The translations under genes and the position numbers were made by a program. From positions 496,001-560,000 of the forward strand of contig NC_012623.1 in NCBI RefSeq assembly GCF_000022485.1: a stretch of 64,000 nt of DNA, written 5' to 3'. Origin of the DNA: Sulfolobus islandicus Y.N.15.51. GTDB taxonomy: Archaea; Thermoproteota; Thermoprotei_A; Sulfolobales; Sulfolobaceae. The stretch's first letter is position 1; every line of letters begins with the position of its first letter. Positions 1-9,877 of the stretch are shown piece by piece. The notes under the pieces are model-generated. The model made no database searches, was not told where the DNA came from, and worked only from the letters and a program-made list of their open reading frames with translations.

Positions 1-342
1 TTTAGCTTCCCATACGTTTTACTGCTATTTTCAAAATCATTTTCAATAATATTGTTAGCACAAACACTCATGGTAGTAGCAGTACTAGGATCTTACGCTA
101 TAATTCCGGCTTTCTTCGCTGAGAATTTCCCTACAAAATATAGGTATTCTGGTACCGGATTGTCTTACCACATGGCAGCGCCATTTGCTGGTGGACTTGC
201 TCCAATAATAGTTGCCGATCTAGTAGGAGAGAAATATTTAGTAAATTGGTGGGCCTTTGGTGCGGTGTTCGCGGCTTACTTCATTATATCACTAATTGCG
301 CTAGCTGTACTTAAAGAGACTAAAGGGAAGGAAATGGATTAA
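1..342 (+). CDS. MFS transporter, C-terminal end (cut by window edge)
   Basis: This is the last ~113 codons of a major facilitator superfamily permease. The frame is open to base 1, so the true start lies outside the window. The segment ENFPTKYRYSGTGLSYH followed by a glycine-rich helix is the conserved stretch before the final two membrane helices of metabolite:H+ symporters (KgtP/ShiA type). The protein ends in a short charged tail (KETKGKEMD). Its stop codon overlaps by 4 bases the stop of the convergent gene. The substrate cannot be told from this piece. The next genes downstream act on sugars and sugar acids, so a sugar-acid substrate is possible but is only inference. Confidence 0.85.
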   Translation, partial: FSFPYVLLLFSKSFSIILLAQTLMVVAVLGSYAIIPAFFAENFPTKYRYSGTGLSYHMAAPFAGGLAPIIVADLVGEKYLVNWWAFGAVFAAYFIISLIALAVLKETKGKEMD

Positions 343-1673
343 CACTGTAAAAATCCCTCTTTCAATTCATTATTTTTTGATAACCACTCCAATACAATTT
401 CCCTATTTTTCTTACTCAAGTAAATGAAGTTTCTGCATAATATTTTACCTAGTTCTGATGTTAACTTATTATTTAAAGAGAGAAGTTTGAACAAGTCAAA
501 GTCGTTTATCCTTCTCCCAATCTGTTCTATAAATAATTTTAAATATTGTTCACGCTTAATCATTAACTCTAATACCTTCTCTTTATTGTCGAAAAAGAAT
601 ATTGCATTGAAAGTAGTTAGAAGTCCATTGGCGAAGTTATCGTTAGATAAGGCTAAATCCAAAACCCTATCTTGATCTTCCTTCTTTAATTCATAAGCCT
701 TACCCCTAATGAAACCAATGAAGCTTCCCAAAGATTCGCTTATACCCTCTCCAAACCCACGTGCGAAATCGGGGTTTCCTTGAGCTATATTAAAGGCAAG
801 ACTCTTTAAATCCTCAGTCAAATACGCTAAGGAATTTCCGAAATTTCTACCCAAAACTTTAGACAATTCTAAATCACTCTCTCCTATTTTAATTATTATA
901 TCAAAGAACTCGTCCTCTAGTAATGAAAGATCAATCGATGACAGAAAGCCTTTAGCGAATTCCTTATCTTTTTTCACCTTTTCTATGACCTTCCTCTTCC
1001 AGTGATACGATAAGTTTTGAAAGCCTTTCCCTATACCTACACTAATACTTGAAAAATTGAGTAATTTTTCCTTCATTTTATCATTAACCTCGTAAAGTCT
1101 ATAACCAATTATCTCGTCAATTTCCTTAATTTTGTTCAAAAAATTTTCAATATTATCTACCTTGTTTAGGTTCACTGATTGTAAAAACTCATAGAGAAAC
1201 ATCGAGTTATCCTTAAATATATCTAATATTTGCCTCCTAATCTCAAAAGGTAATTTATCGAATTGCCTTGCAATATTACTCCCCACATTTGGGATATGCT
1301 TTATTTGGGCTACGTTAACAGCCAATATCTTCATGATATCTGGATATTTGTAAAGTTCCAGATTTGCTAATAATTCCATTGCCATTACTGGGCTTAAATT
1401 TCCCAAATAGAGTATCAAATCCCTATCTAATTCAATCCCATCCATTCCTTTTGCTATTCCTCTACATAAGCTTTGATAATAGTCACACGACTTAACGAGT
1501 GCTTTCAGCGTCTCCTTATCAATTCTACTTACAACCTTTCCTATACCTAAACCTAACTGATAGAAGTTAACGTCCCTATCCAGTCTATTCCAATTATCGG
1601 CAGTTAATATTTGAATTAGTGCCTTAGCGTAGTCGGTAGGAAGGTTAGAAAGTAAATCTCCTATTCTCTCCAT
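339..1673 (-). CDS. Helical-repeat protein of unknown function (444 aa)
   Basis: I do not recognise this family. The protein looks almost wholly alpha-helical, with no signal peptide or membrane segment. It contains a degenerate repeat of roughly 40-70 residues of the form (I/L)GxxFxxLxxxxxxxVLxxxxxNxxFAxGF. The clearest copies begin near residues 45, 120, 210, 275, 315 and 405 (for example GIGKGFQNLSYHWKRK, LGRNFGNSLAYLTEDL, LGKILCRNFIYLSKKN). Such alpha-solenoids usually bind proteins or act as scaffolds. The start is the only ATG near the head of the frame. The gene is convergent with the upstream permease and lies in tandem with the dehydratase, 35 bases away. The call as a real gene rests on its length and coherent repeats. 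Confidence 0.75.
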   Translation of the reverse strand: MERIGDLLSNLPTDYAKALIQILTADNWNRLDRDVNFYQLGLGIGKVVSRIDKETLKALVKSCDYYQSLCRGIAKGMDGIELDRDLILYLGNLSPVMAMELLANLELYKYPDIMKILAVNVAQIKHIPNVGSNIARQFDKLPFEIRRQILDIFKDNSMFLYEFLQSVNLNKVDNIENFLNKIKEIDEIIGYRLYEVNDKMKEKLLNFSSISVGIGKGFQNLSYHWKRKVIEKVKKDKEFAKGFLSSIDLSLLEDEFFDIIIKIGESDLELSKVLGRNFGNSLAYLTEDLKSLAFNIAQGNPDFARGFGEGISESLGSFIGFIRGKAYELKKEDQDRVLDLALSNDNFANGLLTTFNAIFFFDNKEKVLELMIKREQYLKLFIEQIGRRINDFDLFKLLSLNNKLTSELGKILCRNFIYLSKKNREIVLEWLSKNNELKEGFLQC

Positions 1674-1708
1674 AATAGGAAGTTTTAGTTATTGGGATAA
1701 AAAAGAAT

Positions 1709-2830
1709 TCACGACTTGCACTTGTACTCTTCAAACACTCCATCTCTAATTGTATAACCTAATCCCGGTCTATCCGGAACGACTAAGTGGCCATTGTCAA
1801 TTTCAATGCTTTCCTTGAATATTTTGTCTCTTAAGTCATTTTTCCTTAGATGCATCTCTATCCAAGGCGAATTTAACGCCGCAGCTACATGCAAATTGCC
1901 AATAAGCGATATACCCCCTGCAGAATAATGTGGGATTAACGGATATCCCATTACCTTGGCCATATTCCCTATTTTCATCATCTCAGATATTCCTCCTGTC
2001 CACATTACATCTGTTTGCACAATATCGACTGCCCTCTTCCTCATTATCTCGTAAAATTCCCACCTAGTATAAGCAGTCTCGTAGCCTGCTATTGGAACTT
2101 CCAACTCCTCTGCTAGTCTGGCACTTAGATCAAGATAATCAGTTTGAATTGGCTCTTCAAAGAACCATATCCCCAATTTCTCTAACCTTCTTCCCATTTC
2201 CAATGCTTCTTCAAACGTGTAAACGTTATTAGCATCCACAGCTATTTTAACATCCTCTCCAACCACTTCCCTTATGGCCTTGAGCCTCTCGATATCTTCC
2301 TCCATACTTTTAGCACCAATCTTTACCTTAATTCCCTTAAATCCCATTTTAACGTAGTACGCTTCCTCATCTCTAAGTTTTTCAAGATCCTTCTTTTCGG
2401 AATAGTAACCTCCAGTTATATACGCTCTTACTTTCCTTTTGCTACCTCCAAGTAATTTATAAATTGGTTTCTTCGCCTTTTTCCCCATTATATCCCATAG
2501 GGCAGTATCTACACCACTAATACCAGCTATGGCTATTCCTCTTCTACCAAACCTTAAGGTAGCTTTATACATTTTATCCCATAAGTACTCAATGAGTTCC
2601 TCGTCTTCCTTAAGGAGCAACGGTTTCAATATTTTCTCTATTGTAACTTGAACTGCATCTGAACATCCGTAAGCCAACGACTCACCATAACCTACATAAC
2701 CGTCAGAAGTCTCGATTTCAGTTACTACAATCTCCATTGGGTGCTCCGCTAACCCCTTAATTGCTAACGCATCCCTTTCATCGTTTATCCCTTCGTAACA
2801 TAACTTATACGTTCTAATATCCTTTATCAT
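1709..2830 (-). CDS. araD: D-arabinonate dehydratase-like enolase-superfamily enzyme
   Basis: Member of the mandelate racemase/muconate lactonizing branch of the enolase superfamily, which dehydrates sugar acids through an enolate bound to Mg2+. The expected residues are visible: Lys168 and Lys170 (IKVK), metal ligands Asp199 (AVDANN), Glu225 (FFEEP) and Glu251 (GYE), and the His301 base (PHYSAGG). The length, 373 aa, equals what I recall for S. solfataricus D-arabinonate dehydratase (SSO3124), which makes 2-keto-3-deoxy-arabinonate in oxidative pentose breakdown. The alpha-galactosidase two genes away supports that locus assignment. A TATA-like TTTATAAG lies about 25-30 nt before the ATG, so the mRNA is probably leaderless. 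The alternative is another sugar-acid dehydratase of the same subgroup. Confidence 0.8.
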   Translation of the reverse strand: MIKDIRTYKLCYEGINDERDALAIKGLAEHPMEIVVTEIETSDGYVGYGESLAYGCSDAVQVTIEKILKPLLLKEDEELIEYLWDKMYKATLRFGRRGIAIAGISGVDTALWDIMGKKAKKPIYKLLGGSKRKVRAYITGGYYSEKKDLEKLRDEEAYYVKMGFKGIKVKIGAKSMEEDIERLKAIREVVGEDVKIAVDANNVYTFEEALEMGRRLEKLGIWFFEEPIQTDYLDLSARLAEELEVPIAGYETAYTRWEFYEIMRKRAVDIVQTDVMWTGGISEMMKIGNMAKVMGYPLIPHYSAGGISLIGNLHVAAALNSPWIEMHLRKNDLRDKIFKESIEIDNGHLVVPDRPGLGYTIRDGVFEEYKCKS

Positions 2831-2923
2831 GATAGTAAATAGCCAATTATACTTATAAACATCAATCCTAACAAGGTAAAGTTTGAGAGAAATTAATAAG
2901 TACTTTTGCAGATTTTATTTTTC

Positions 2924-4147
2924 ATGAAGATTATAAGAGACCCAATCCACGGTTACATTGAGGTTGAGGATTTCATATTGCAAATTGTTTCTACTGAAAT
3001 ATTTCAGAGGTTAAGACATATTACACAAACTGGTTTAGCTTACCTAGTCTACCCTGGAATGAGACATACCAGATTTGAACACAGTTTAGGAGTTATGCAT
3101 TTAGCTAAGGAACTTACCAGATACATTAAGATAAATTCTGAGCAATATACCGAGTTAGATTTCATTAATGAGGAGTATTTGAAACTAGTAGGCTTGTCAG
3201 GATTACTTCACGATATAGGACATCTACCCTTTTCTCACACTTTTGAAAACGCATTATCCTTAGCTAAAGAGGTTTATGGGATTAACGTGGAATATTATGG
3301 TAAGAAAACTCATGTAATATTTGGGAATAGAGTTATAGACTATTACTTGGGTAATTTCCTGGACAAGCTGTCTAAGAATTATGATGTTGTGAACTTTGTG
3401 CAAAGAGTAATATCCTCTACTCCAAGGACTAAAGAGGAAAGTCTAGCCTCACTAATAATTTCAAGTCCCTTAGATGCGGATAGAGGAGATTACTTGCTAA
3501 GAGACTCTTATTTTGCTGGTGTTGGGTATGGAAACTTCGACATTGAGAGGATAAAGAGATCCTTAATTTACGTTAATGGAAAGTTAGCAGTATTGAAAAA
3601 GGCCATACCAGTGGTTGAGCAATTCCTCTTGGCTAGGATGTATATGTATGAGACCATTTATTTTCACAGTGTGGTAGGATTATATAATGCAGTACTATCT
3701 CACGCAGTTGCTAAATTGATGCAAAAAAAACTTATACCTGATATCACTCCCGAAAACTACTTAAAGCTGAATGACGTTCTAATCATGTCTAAATTAGATG
3801 AGGCTGGGAAGGAATTCTTCAACTCCATAATCTATAGAAAGGGCTTTAAGAGATATAAGAAAGATATAACCGGTAACTGTTATGAAACGCTAGAGAAGAA
3901 AAGAAAAGAAATAAACGAGATAATGAGGGAGAATAATGGATTAATATTATATCACGATTTCTACGATGTACCATATAGCGAGGATGAAATATTTGTTTAT
4001 GATGACGACGAAATAAGACCGTTAAGTAACGAGTCTAAAATTGTCTCATCCCTAAGTATTATTAAAAAGGGTATCATAGGCTACCACGAGAGCGTAGAGG
4101 ATAAAATTAAAAAAATCCATGAAATTTTACGAGAATGCTCTCTTTAA
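2924..4147 (+). CDS. HD-domain phosphohydrolase (dNTPase/SAMHD1-like)
   Basis: The protein begins MKIIRDPIHGYIEVEDF, the usual opening of archaeal and bacterial HD proteins related to dGTPase and SAMHD1. The metal-binding HD signature is present: RHTRFEHSLGVMHL (first His), LLHDIGHLPFSHTFE (His-Asp pair) and DADRGDYLLRDS (distal Asp). These enzymes hydrolyse nucleotides or phosphodiesters, but the substrate here is unknown. I place the start at this ATG rather than the in-frame TTG 18 bases upstream because homologues start at MKIIRDP and an AT-rich TATA-like box lies about 27 nt upstream. Divergent from the dehydratase; its 3' end faces galS. Confidence 0.85.
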   Translation: MKIIRDPIHGYIEVEDFILQIVSTEIFQRLRHITQTGLAYLVYPGMRHTRFEHSLGVMHLAKELTRYIKINSEQYTELDFINEEYLKLVGLSGLLHDIGHLPFSHTFENALSLAKEVYGINVEYYGKKTHVIFGNRVIDYYLGNFLDKLSKNYDVVNFVQRVISSTPRTKEESLASLIISSPLDADRGDYLLRDSYFAGVGYGNFDIERIKRSLIYVNGKLAVLKKAIPVVEQFLLARMYMYETIYFHSVVGLYNAVLSHAVAKLMQKKLIPDITPENYLKLNDVLIMSKLDEAGKEFFNSIIYRKGFKRYKKDITGNCYETLEKKRKEINEIMRENNGLILYHDFYDVPYSEDEIFVYDDDEIRPLSNESKIVSSLSIIKKGIIGYHESVEDKIKKIHEILRECSL

Positions 4148-4220
4148 GGTTATCTCCCATGAGCATTTGAGAAAACTCGTTCACGTAGAAATTATATTAT
4201 TGTCAAAAATAAATCTCACC

Positions 4221-6164
4221 CTATTCTATACTAGCTGGTATTCCCTCCCTCACCTTAACTTCGTTTAGTTTAGAGTCTTTAACATATAATAATGTACCAT
4301 CTGCCCTAGGAATCACTACGTTATTACTAGCTATTACAGTAAACGGTGGTAAAATGTATTCTCTTAAACCTATAACTTTGTTACTCTTCGGAAAAGTGAT
4401 AGCGATCTCTACGTCGAGCTCTTTTAGCTTAACATTAAAGTTACCTACTCCAAATTCCCCAGAAAATACCTTGTAATAGTAATAGTCCTCATTATTATAT
4501 TCTTCCTCTACATCTTCATCGTTTAGGTTAAAGAATGCAATAGCGTTATACCCTTTGACCTTACTCCTCATCTTCAACAAAACCTTTTCTCTTAATGGAT
4601 CTTTGAACAATAAATCCTCAGTTATTAACCCTGGCTCATCCACTCTAACAACCTCACCATTTGGAAGAACTACCATTTTTAACAATTCAACGTTCATCTT
4701 CTCTGGATGTCTATCCGTAATATAAAGTGGTCCTCCACTGAAAACCCTTGCAACTAAGTGAACCTTTGCATAAGGATCATAAGACATGAACATGTCATAA
4801 TCTGGATAAACTATATGAGAGATCACTAAGGAGTTGTACGCATTGAACATAACGTGAAGTTTCGCTCCGTCCTTCCAGAAGGGTACGTAGTCAATAGAAT
4901 TCCTCATCACATTACTATAGAAATAATTGCAATAATTCTCTGGGTTCATCGACATGCAATTTATAACATCTTTCCCTACTGCATATTGCAAAGCAAGTTG
5001 AACATTCCTACTAGCTAGACCTATTGGGAACCCATCATATAGCGCGTGAATTACCCATTGATTATCAACTTTAACAAGATCAAAATCCCTTAAGATATTT
5101 CCATCAAAGTCCTTATAGAAATCTATTGCATCCTCAAGATTTGGAGGAGGTACATAACTATTGAGGAAATTGGTAAAATGTCCCTTTACGTCGAGTGACT
5201 TCATAAACTCTTGAGTCATTCCTCCCCAATGGGTGTTTATTGTATGCCATAAACCAACGTACTTAACGCCAATTGACTTTAACGAGCTTACAGTATTTCT
5301 GAAGCCACTTGGGAACTTCTTATTATCTGGCTTCAAACTCCTTATTGCCCTGTCGTTATTTTGGTCTTGCCATCCATCATCAATTATTACCCAACTCAAT
5401 CTTACACTTTCCATTATCCCCTTTACTACTTTGATTAAATTTTCCTCATTAAGGTCCTTAGTTAAAAACGCGTTCCAACTACACCACCCTAGCCCACTCA
5501 TGACCTTATGTGGTAAGTCCTTTTCCTTTCTTAGCTTGAAGGTATGAGTTTCCTTAGATGCAATACTAATTGCATTCTCAATTGCCTTATATGGATTATC
5601 CGAAGTACCTATAGAGAGGAAATAGCTCTTCCTAATTTCCTCAGCATTAATACCAGAGTAGATTTTAACTGAATCGTTAAAGAGATACGCCGTAACGCAA
5701 TTGTTGGAAAGTGTAAATAAAGACTGATAAGAATTTCCACTCTTGACTAATGCGAAAACACTGTAATCTGGAATTGTGTTGAAGACGGGATAAAGCCAAC
5801 ATGGATAAGTCCTTATGTACTTCTCATGATCTAGACTTCTAATCTCGTATTTAACCTCCTTCGGAGGTTCAGTTACAGGTTCCATATCAATTGCCAATTG
5901 GTTATAGTATGCAAAAGCTTTCCCGTAGACTTCTGAATAGATTTGTTGGGTTGTAAATGAGAGAATTTGATCGGTCTTTAAATCGAGCTTTAACGTAATG
6001 GGAAATTTAGATAGTTTCACAAATGACTTTACCTCGATGCTGTATATCTTTCCCTCTTTATTATACTCCTTTGTATGAACCTTAACTATTGCTAAGTTTT
6101 CGCAATTTCCGTTACTATCACACCGATATTTATTCCCATTCTCGTCTTCTATCCAAATCATCAT
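4221..6164 (-). CDS. galS: Alpha-galactosidase GalS (GH36 / raffinose-synthase-like)
   Basis: Hydrolyses terminal alpha-1,6-galactosides. No signal peptide is seen, so it is probably cytoplasmic. Counted from this ATG (647 aa), the catalytic core has [10 protein letters not shown] (about 224-233), WVIIDDGWQ (258-266), YVGLWHT, the nucleophile motif KVDNQW with Asp367, and Asp425 in the IDYVPFW region. I recall Asp367 and Asp425 as the nucleophile and acid/base of S. solfataricus GalS, and this numbering matches only when the fifth Met of the longest frame is the start. A TATA box (CATATAAG on + at 6182-6189) lies 20-26 nt upstream, consistent with a leaderless mRNA starting about here. Divergent from the DHA2-type MFS gene. 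Confidence 0.92.
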   Translation of the reverse strand: MMIWIEDENGNKYRCDSNGNCENLAIVKVHTKEYNKEGKIYSIEVKSFVKLSKFPITLKLDLKTDQILSFTTQQIYSEVYGKAFAYYNQLAIDMEPVTEPPKEVKYEIRSLDHEKYIRTYPCWLYPVFNTIPDYSVFALVKSGNSYQSLFTLSNNCVTAYLFNDSVKIYSGINAEEIRKSYFLSIGTSDNPYKAIENAISIASKETHTFKLRKEKDLPHKVMSGLGWCSWNAFLTKDLNEENLIKVVKGIMESVRLSWVIIDDGWQDQNNDRAIRSLKPDNKKFPSGFRNTVSSLKSIGVKYVGLWHTINTHWGGMTQEFMKSLDVKGHFTNFLNSYVPPPNLEDAIDFYKDFDGNILRDFDLVKVDNQWVIHALYDGFPIGLASRNVQLALQYAVGKDVINCMSMNPENYCNYFYSNVMRNSIDYVPFWKDGAKLHVMFNAYNSLVISHIVYPDYDMFMSYDPYAKVHLVARVFSGGPLYITDRHPEKMNVELLKMVVLPNGEVVRVDEPGLITEDLLFKDPLREKVLLKMRSKVKGYNAIAFFNLNDEDVEEEYNNEDYYYYKVFSGEFGVGNFNVKLKELDVEIAITFPKSNKVIGLREYILPPFTVIASNNVVIPRADGTLLYVKDSKLNEVKVREGIPASIE

Positions 6165-6181
6165 AATAATAATCAATATTA

Positions 6182-6189
6182 CATATAAG
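6182..6189 (-). promoter_or_regulatory. TATA box of galS
   Basis: CTTATATG on the minus strand, centred about 22-26 nt before the galS ATG. The spacing is that of a leaderless Sulfolobus transcript and supports the internal Met start. Confidence 0.55.
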
Positions 6190-6249
6190 TACTTTAACTT
6201 AACCAGTTAAAACCAAATAAACCTAGTATGTTAAGAGTATATGAAATAA

Positions 6250-6259
6250 AACTTATAAA
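6250..6259 (+). promoter_or_regulatory. TATA box deciding the start of the DHA2-type MFS gene
   Basis: An ACTTATAAAG box lies here, about 26-27 nt before the ATG at 6282. It sits inside the longer frame that opens at 6228, so the 18 extra N-terminal codons of that frame would not be transcribed. Confidence 0.6.
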
Positions 6260-6281
6260 GCCTCCAAAAAGATATATCTTA

Positions 6282-7745
6282 ATGGCCGATAGTTACGATC
6301 TAAAATACGCTTATAAAGCACTGTTTGTCTTAGCTCCAATAGCCATTGCAGTAATGTACACTGAAGCAATGTTGATACCATCCTTACCTACAATTGCAAA
6401 TGACTTTAACGTCAATTCGGCAACTGTAAGTTGGATTTTAACTGCATACCTTGTTAGCGGAGTCATCTCAAATCCGATTGTAGGAAAACTAGGCGACATT
6501 TACGGAAAGAAACGTATTCTAGTTTACGTAATGATAATCTACACAATTGCAGTCACATTGAATGGGTTTGCACCAAACTTTACCTTGTTCATAATTTTTA
6601 GAACTATCCAGGGAATTGGGTTAGGAATGTTTCCATTAGCGTTTAGCCTAATAAGGGAAGAATTTCCGCCACACTTAGTACCTAGAGCCCAAGGTATTGT
6701 CAGCGCTATGTTCGGTATAGGTTCGGCAATAAGTTTACCAATAGCTGCTACAGTGGCTCAAGATTTAGGATGGCAATATAATTATCACTTCATAATACCA
6801 TTTGTGATACTACTGACTTATTTAACATCTAGGGAAATTAGGGAAAGTAAGTACACTAATCCAAACACTAAGATAGATTACGTAGGCGCTTTAGTTTTGG
6901 GACTCTCATTGGCCTTAATGACAATAGCCATTTCTGAAGCACCAACGTGGGGTTGGTTATCTCTCGACTTTTTAACCACAGTATTTTTAGGAATATTCCT
7001 CTTCTTTGGATTTATATTATATGAAATGAGAACTCCATTTCCGTTAATTTCAATAAACTTGTTAAGGGAGAAAAATGTGTTAGCTGCAAATATAGCTGCA
7101 TTTGTAGCAGGATTTGGAATCTTCATGGCATATCAAGCAATAACTTATCTCCTTGAACTTCCAAATCCAGTAGGATTTAACCTAGATATTCTGACTACTG
7201 GACTGCTAATGTGGCCTGTGTCATTAATGCAGATGATAGGAGCCTTACTATCCTCTAGACTTATACTGAGGACTGGTACTAAATTTATAGTGGTAATATC
7301 ATCAATAATTTTATCATTCTTCTATTTCATCCTAGGTTTAACAGCAATAGGAGGATCATCAAATAATCTTGCGACAATAATAACACTCTCCTCCTTAGCT
7401 ACATTGGGCGCTGCAATGCTTAACGTTGTGTTGATAAATATCTTAACCTTTTCAGTTGAAAGAAGAGTTTTAGGAATTGCAACTGGAATGAATACAGTAT
7501 TTAGACTCATTGGGGGAGCTTTTGGGCCTTCAATAGCCGGGTCTCTATTATCAACTTACTATCAGTATTTGGTATATCCAGTTACGTTGAATGGACAAGA
7601 AACGTTCTTGTCAGTTCAGCTTCCATCTGATTACGCGTTCCAACTCACATTCTATATAGCGTCAATTGCCGGCTTACTGATGGTCATAATAGGGAGCATG
7701 ACAAGAGATATAAAAATAAGAGGGACTATGGTATCACAAGAATAA
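6282..7745 (+). CDS. MFS transporter, DHA2-like (14-helix drug:H+ antiporter family)
   Basis: Inner-membrane permease of about 487 aa. The first helix is followed by LPSLPTIANDF and WILTAYLVSGVISNPIVGK, then the loop 2-3 motif GKLGDIYGKKRIL, all typical of the DHA2/EmrB group. The length fits 14 helices rather than 12. Family members export drugs or toxic metabolites, or take up small solutes, in exchange for protons; the real substrate is unknown. The start is set by a TATA box 26-27 nt upstream. The gene is divergent from galS across about 120 bases and convergent with the LUD-domain gene. Confidence 0.88.
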   Translation: MADSYDLKYAYKALFVLAPIAIAVMYTEAMLIPSLPTIANDFNVNSATVSWILTAYLVSGVISNPIVGKLGDIYGKKRILVYVMIIYTIAVTLNGFAPNFTLFIIFRTIQGIGLGMFPLAFSLIREEFPPHLVPRAQGIVSAMFGIGSAISLPIAATVAQDLGWQYNYHFIIPFVILLTYLTSREIRESKYTNPNTKIDYVGALVLGLSLALMTIAISEAPTWGWLSLDFLTTVFLGIFLFFGFILYEMRTPFPLISINLLREKNVLAANIAAFVAGFGIFMAYQAITYLLELPNPVGFNLDILTTGLLMWPVSLMQMIGALLSSRLILRTGTKFIVVISSIILSFFYFILGLTAIGGSSNNLATIITLSSLATLGAAMLNVVLINILTFSVERRVLGIATGMNTVFRLIGGAFGPSIAGSLLSTYYQYLVYPVTLNGQETFLSVQLPSDYAFQLTFYIASIAGLLMVIIGSMTRDIKIRGTMVSQE

Positions 7746-7770
7746 TCAGCAAGATAACCTATATTTCTCG

Positions 7771-8925
7771 TCATCCCTCCCTTGTCCCAGCCTTCATCAT
7801 AAAGAACTTGCTTTTCAAATATTCCAACACTTTAGGAATATTTATTTTCATAGGACATACCTCCCTACAATTACCAGCATGAGAGCAAAGCAAAGCAGGC
7901 TTATAATCATTATAAACTACACCACTCCACATTGCGCCCATTGGGCCAGAATAGGGAGGATCTCCCCATTTACCATCTAAAGCCCTATAAACTGGACAAT
8001 GGAAATGACATCTACCACATCTTATACAGAGTAACGCCTCTCTCAATACCGGATCCTCATTAGCCTTTCTCCTACCATTATCTACTAAAATTAGGTGAAA
8101 CTCCTTTGGACCGTGAGCTGGAGATACCCTCTTTTGCTCAACATCACCAGTTGATGAAGGACCAGAAGTAACGTTTATATAAGTTGGAGGATATAAACCA
8201 GCGTAGGCTGCTTGAACTAAAACCTCATACATTGCGTACTCCAGGTTCGGCAAAATCTTCTCCACACCAGTAATGGAAATGTGGACTGGGGGAACTACGC
8301 TACTCATCCTTATATTGCCCTCATTCTCGACTAAAACAATAGAACCTGCATCTGCAGCTACTGCATTAGCTCCAGTAATTCCTATGTCAGCTGTCAAGAA
8401 CTTCTGCCTTAAAAACTCCCTAGCAACTCTCACAATATCCTCATGTTTATCTCCCGGATCTATACCTAACTTCTCCTTTATCAACTCCCTTATTCTCTCC
8501 CTAGTCATGTGGACTGCGGGGGCAATTATATGTGATGGAGGCTCATCAGCGAATTGTATAAGTAGTTCACCTAAGTCAGTCTCCCAAACCTCATTTCCTA
8601 TGGACTGCAAATACTTCCTAATTCCCGTTTCATATGCAACCATTGACTTCCCCATAACAACCCTCTTACCACTACCTACAATTTTACCAACAATCTCCTT
8701 GGCTTGCTCAGCGTTTTCCACGAAATACGCCTTACCCCCAATCCTCTCTACAGATTTCATGGTCATATCTATGTAGTGGTCTAAATTACTAAGAACCTCT
8801 AATTTTCCCTCTCTGACCTTCCTTGCTAAATCTTCTAAATATGGATGTTCCCTTAATACCTTAAATACCCTAGGAACGTTATGCTCTACTCCCCTCTTTA
8901 TTGCAATATCCCAATCACTCACCAC
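7771..8925 (-). CDS. LutB/LldF-like LUD-domain iron-sulfur protein
   Basis: Fe-S subunit of a lactate- or 2-hydroxyacid-oxidising complex. Residues ~60-270 form the LUD domain ([25 protein letters not shown] is the diagnostic core). The C-terminus has two cluster-binding motifs: [16 protein letters not shown] and [18 protein letters not shown]. At 384 aa it is shorter than bacterial LutB (~475), having lost most of the region after the second cluster. Its start overlaps by 11 bases the end of the upstream CCG-domain gene, so the two are one operon (LutA-like plus LutB-like). No LutC is seen next door. Electrons may go to quinone. Confident about the family, less so about the substrate. Confidence 0.88.
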   Translation of the reverse strand: MVSDWDIAIKRGVEHNVPRVFKVLREHPYLEDLARKVREGKLEVLSNLDHYIDMTMKSVERIGGKAYFVENAEQAKEIVGKIVGSGKRVVMGKSMVAYETGIRKYLQSIGNEVWETDLGELLIQFADEPPSHIIAPAVHMTRERIRELIKEKLGIDPGDKHEDIVRVAREFLRQKFLTADIGITGANAVAADAGSIVLVENEGNIRMSSVVPPVHISITGVEKILPNLEYAMYEVLVQAAYAGLYPPTYINVTSGPSSTGDVEQKRVSPAHGPKEFHLILVDNGRRKANEDPVLREALLCIRCGRCHFHCPVYRALDGKWGDPPYSGPMGAMWSGVVYNDYKPALLCSHAGNCREVCPMKINIPKVLEYLKSKFFMMKAGTREG

Positions 8926-9814
8926 TTATCACCTCAGCGAAATCGTAAGCTTCTACATAAGGAGAAAGATTAGCGTAACAAAATGGACAAGCTAAGAGAA
9001 CTTTATTGTGAACACTCTTTAGTGCCTCAGCTCTATTTCTCGCTATTTTATCGCTAGCTTCCTTATTTATTGGAGCCAATGGACCTCCACAACACATCGA
9101 AGTTTCCTTACCAGTTATCATCTCATCCTCCTTCAACACTATTCCAGAACTCTTAATAACTTCCCTAATGGAATCCCTCATCCCCAGAAACCTTGAATAA
9201 AGACAAGAGTCGTGAAATACGAAAGTTCCTTCACCCTTAATCTTAATGTTTTTAATAACTTCAAAATAGTTTACAATCTCCACATTCCATGATGAAGAAA
9301 ACATCTCCTTTATTCTAAAGAGCGTATAATGAGTATGAGGATCTACCGTAACTATCCTCTTAACGCCATGAGAGTTGAAAAGCTCGATCAATTTCTTAGC
9401 GTATTCCCTAAATTCCTCAATCATTCCCATTTCCAGTAAGATTGTACCACTATATGGCTCATCCTCATATAAATAACCGAAATCTACACTAGATTTTAGA
9501 ACTGAAGTAATATTCCTCAGTATCTTATATGAGCGTGAATCCCTAGGCTTATAGAAGACCTTTAAGATCGATGAAAATCTTTCTATACCCTTAAATTTGG
9601 ATAATGTAGGCAAAATTTCGTCAAATCTCTTTCCTAATTCAGCCAATTGATAAGAACAACCGGTGTAGATTATTGTCTCCCCACCTTTCTTAAGATTTAA
9701 ACCATTAGCCCATTCGTAACAAACACTCTTATTTACCGGAAATGGAAGGTAATCCTCCATTAAATACTTCAATAGGTTCCTTCTAATGAAATTGATTTGA
9801 TCTTTATCTATCAT
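8915..9814 (-). CDS. LutA/GlpC-like CCG-domain (HdrB-type) protein
   Basis: About 299 aa. Two cysteine-rich CCG domains are seen: the first in [15 protein letters not shown], the second with [15 protein letters not shown] and [11 protein letters not shown]. These domains bind Fe-S centres in LutA, GlcF, GlpC and heterodisulfide reductase HdrB. Partner of the LUD-domain gene downstream, with which it overlaps. I choose the ATG at 9814 over the TTG at 9829 because a TATA-like box (CATATAATAAG on +, 9835-9845) is centred about 26 nt away, giving a leaderless message. Divergent from the MBL-fold gene, whose own promoter overlaps. Confidence 0.82.
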   Translation of the reverse strand: MIDKDQINFIRRNLLKYLMEDYLPFPVNKSVCYEWANGLNLKKGGETIIYTGCSYQLAELGKRFDEILPTLSKFKGIERFSSILKVFYKPRDSRSYKILRNITSVLKSSVDFGYLYEDEPYSGTILLEMGMIEEFREYAKKLIELFNSHGVKRIVTVDPHTHYTLFRIKEMFSSSWNVEIVNYFEVIKNIKIKGEGTFVFHDSCLYSRFLGMRDSIREVIKSSGIVLKEDEMITGKETSMCCGGPLAPINKEASDKIARNRAEALKSVHNKVLLACPFCYANLSPYVEAYDFAEVISGE

Positions 9815-9834
9815 TAATGGAATTATCAACTCCT

Positions 9835-9851
9835 CATATAATAAGTTTTTA
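9835..9851. promoter_or_regulatory. Back-to-back TATA boxes of the LUD operon and the MBL gene
   Basis: CATATAATAAG (9835-9845) serves the minus-strand operon starting at 9814. The adjoining AGTTTTTAT (about 9843-9851) is centred about 30 nt before the plus-strand ATG at 9878. The boxes touch, so transcription one way may hinder the other. Confidence 0.45.
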
Positions 9852-9877
9852 TCCTAACGTGTGTAAGATTATATATA

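Noticed and set aside
2831-2905. ARA-box type operator upstream of araD
   Set aside because: I could not find a convincing copy of the palindromic motif I recall (AACATGTT); only a TATA-like box is clear.
8273-8776. 167-codon plus-strand frame
   Set aside because: Antisense to the well-supported LUD-domain gene; no family pattern.
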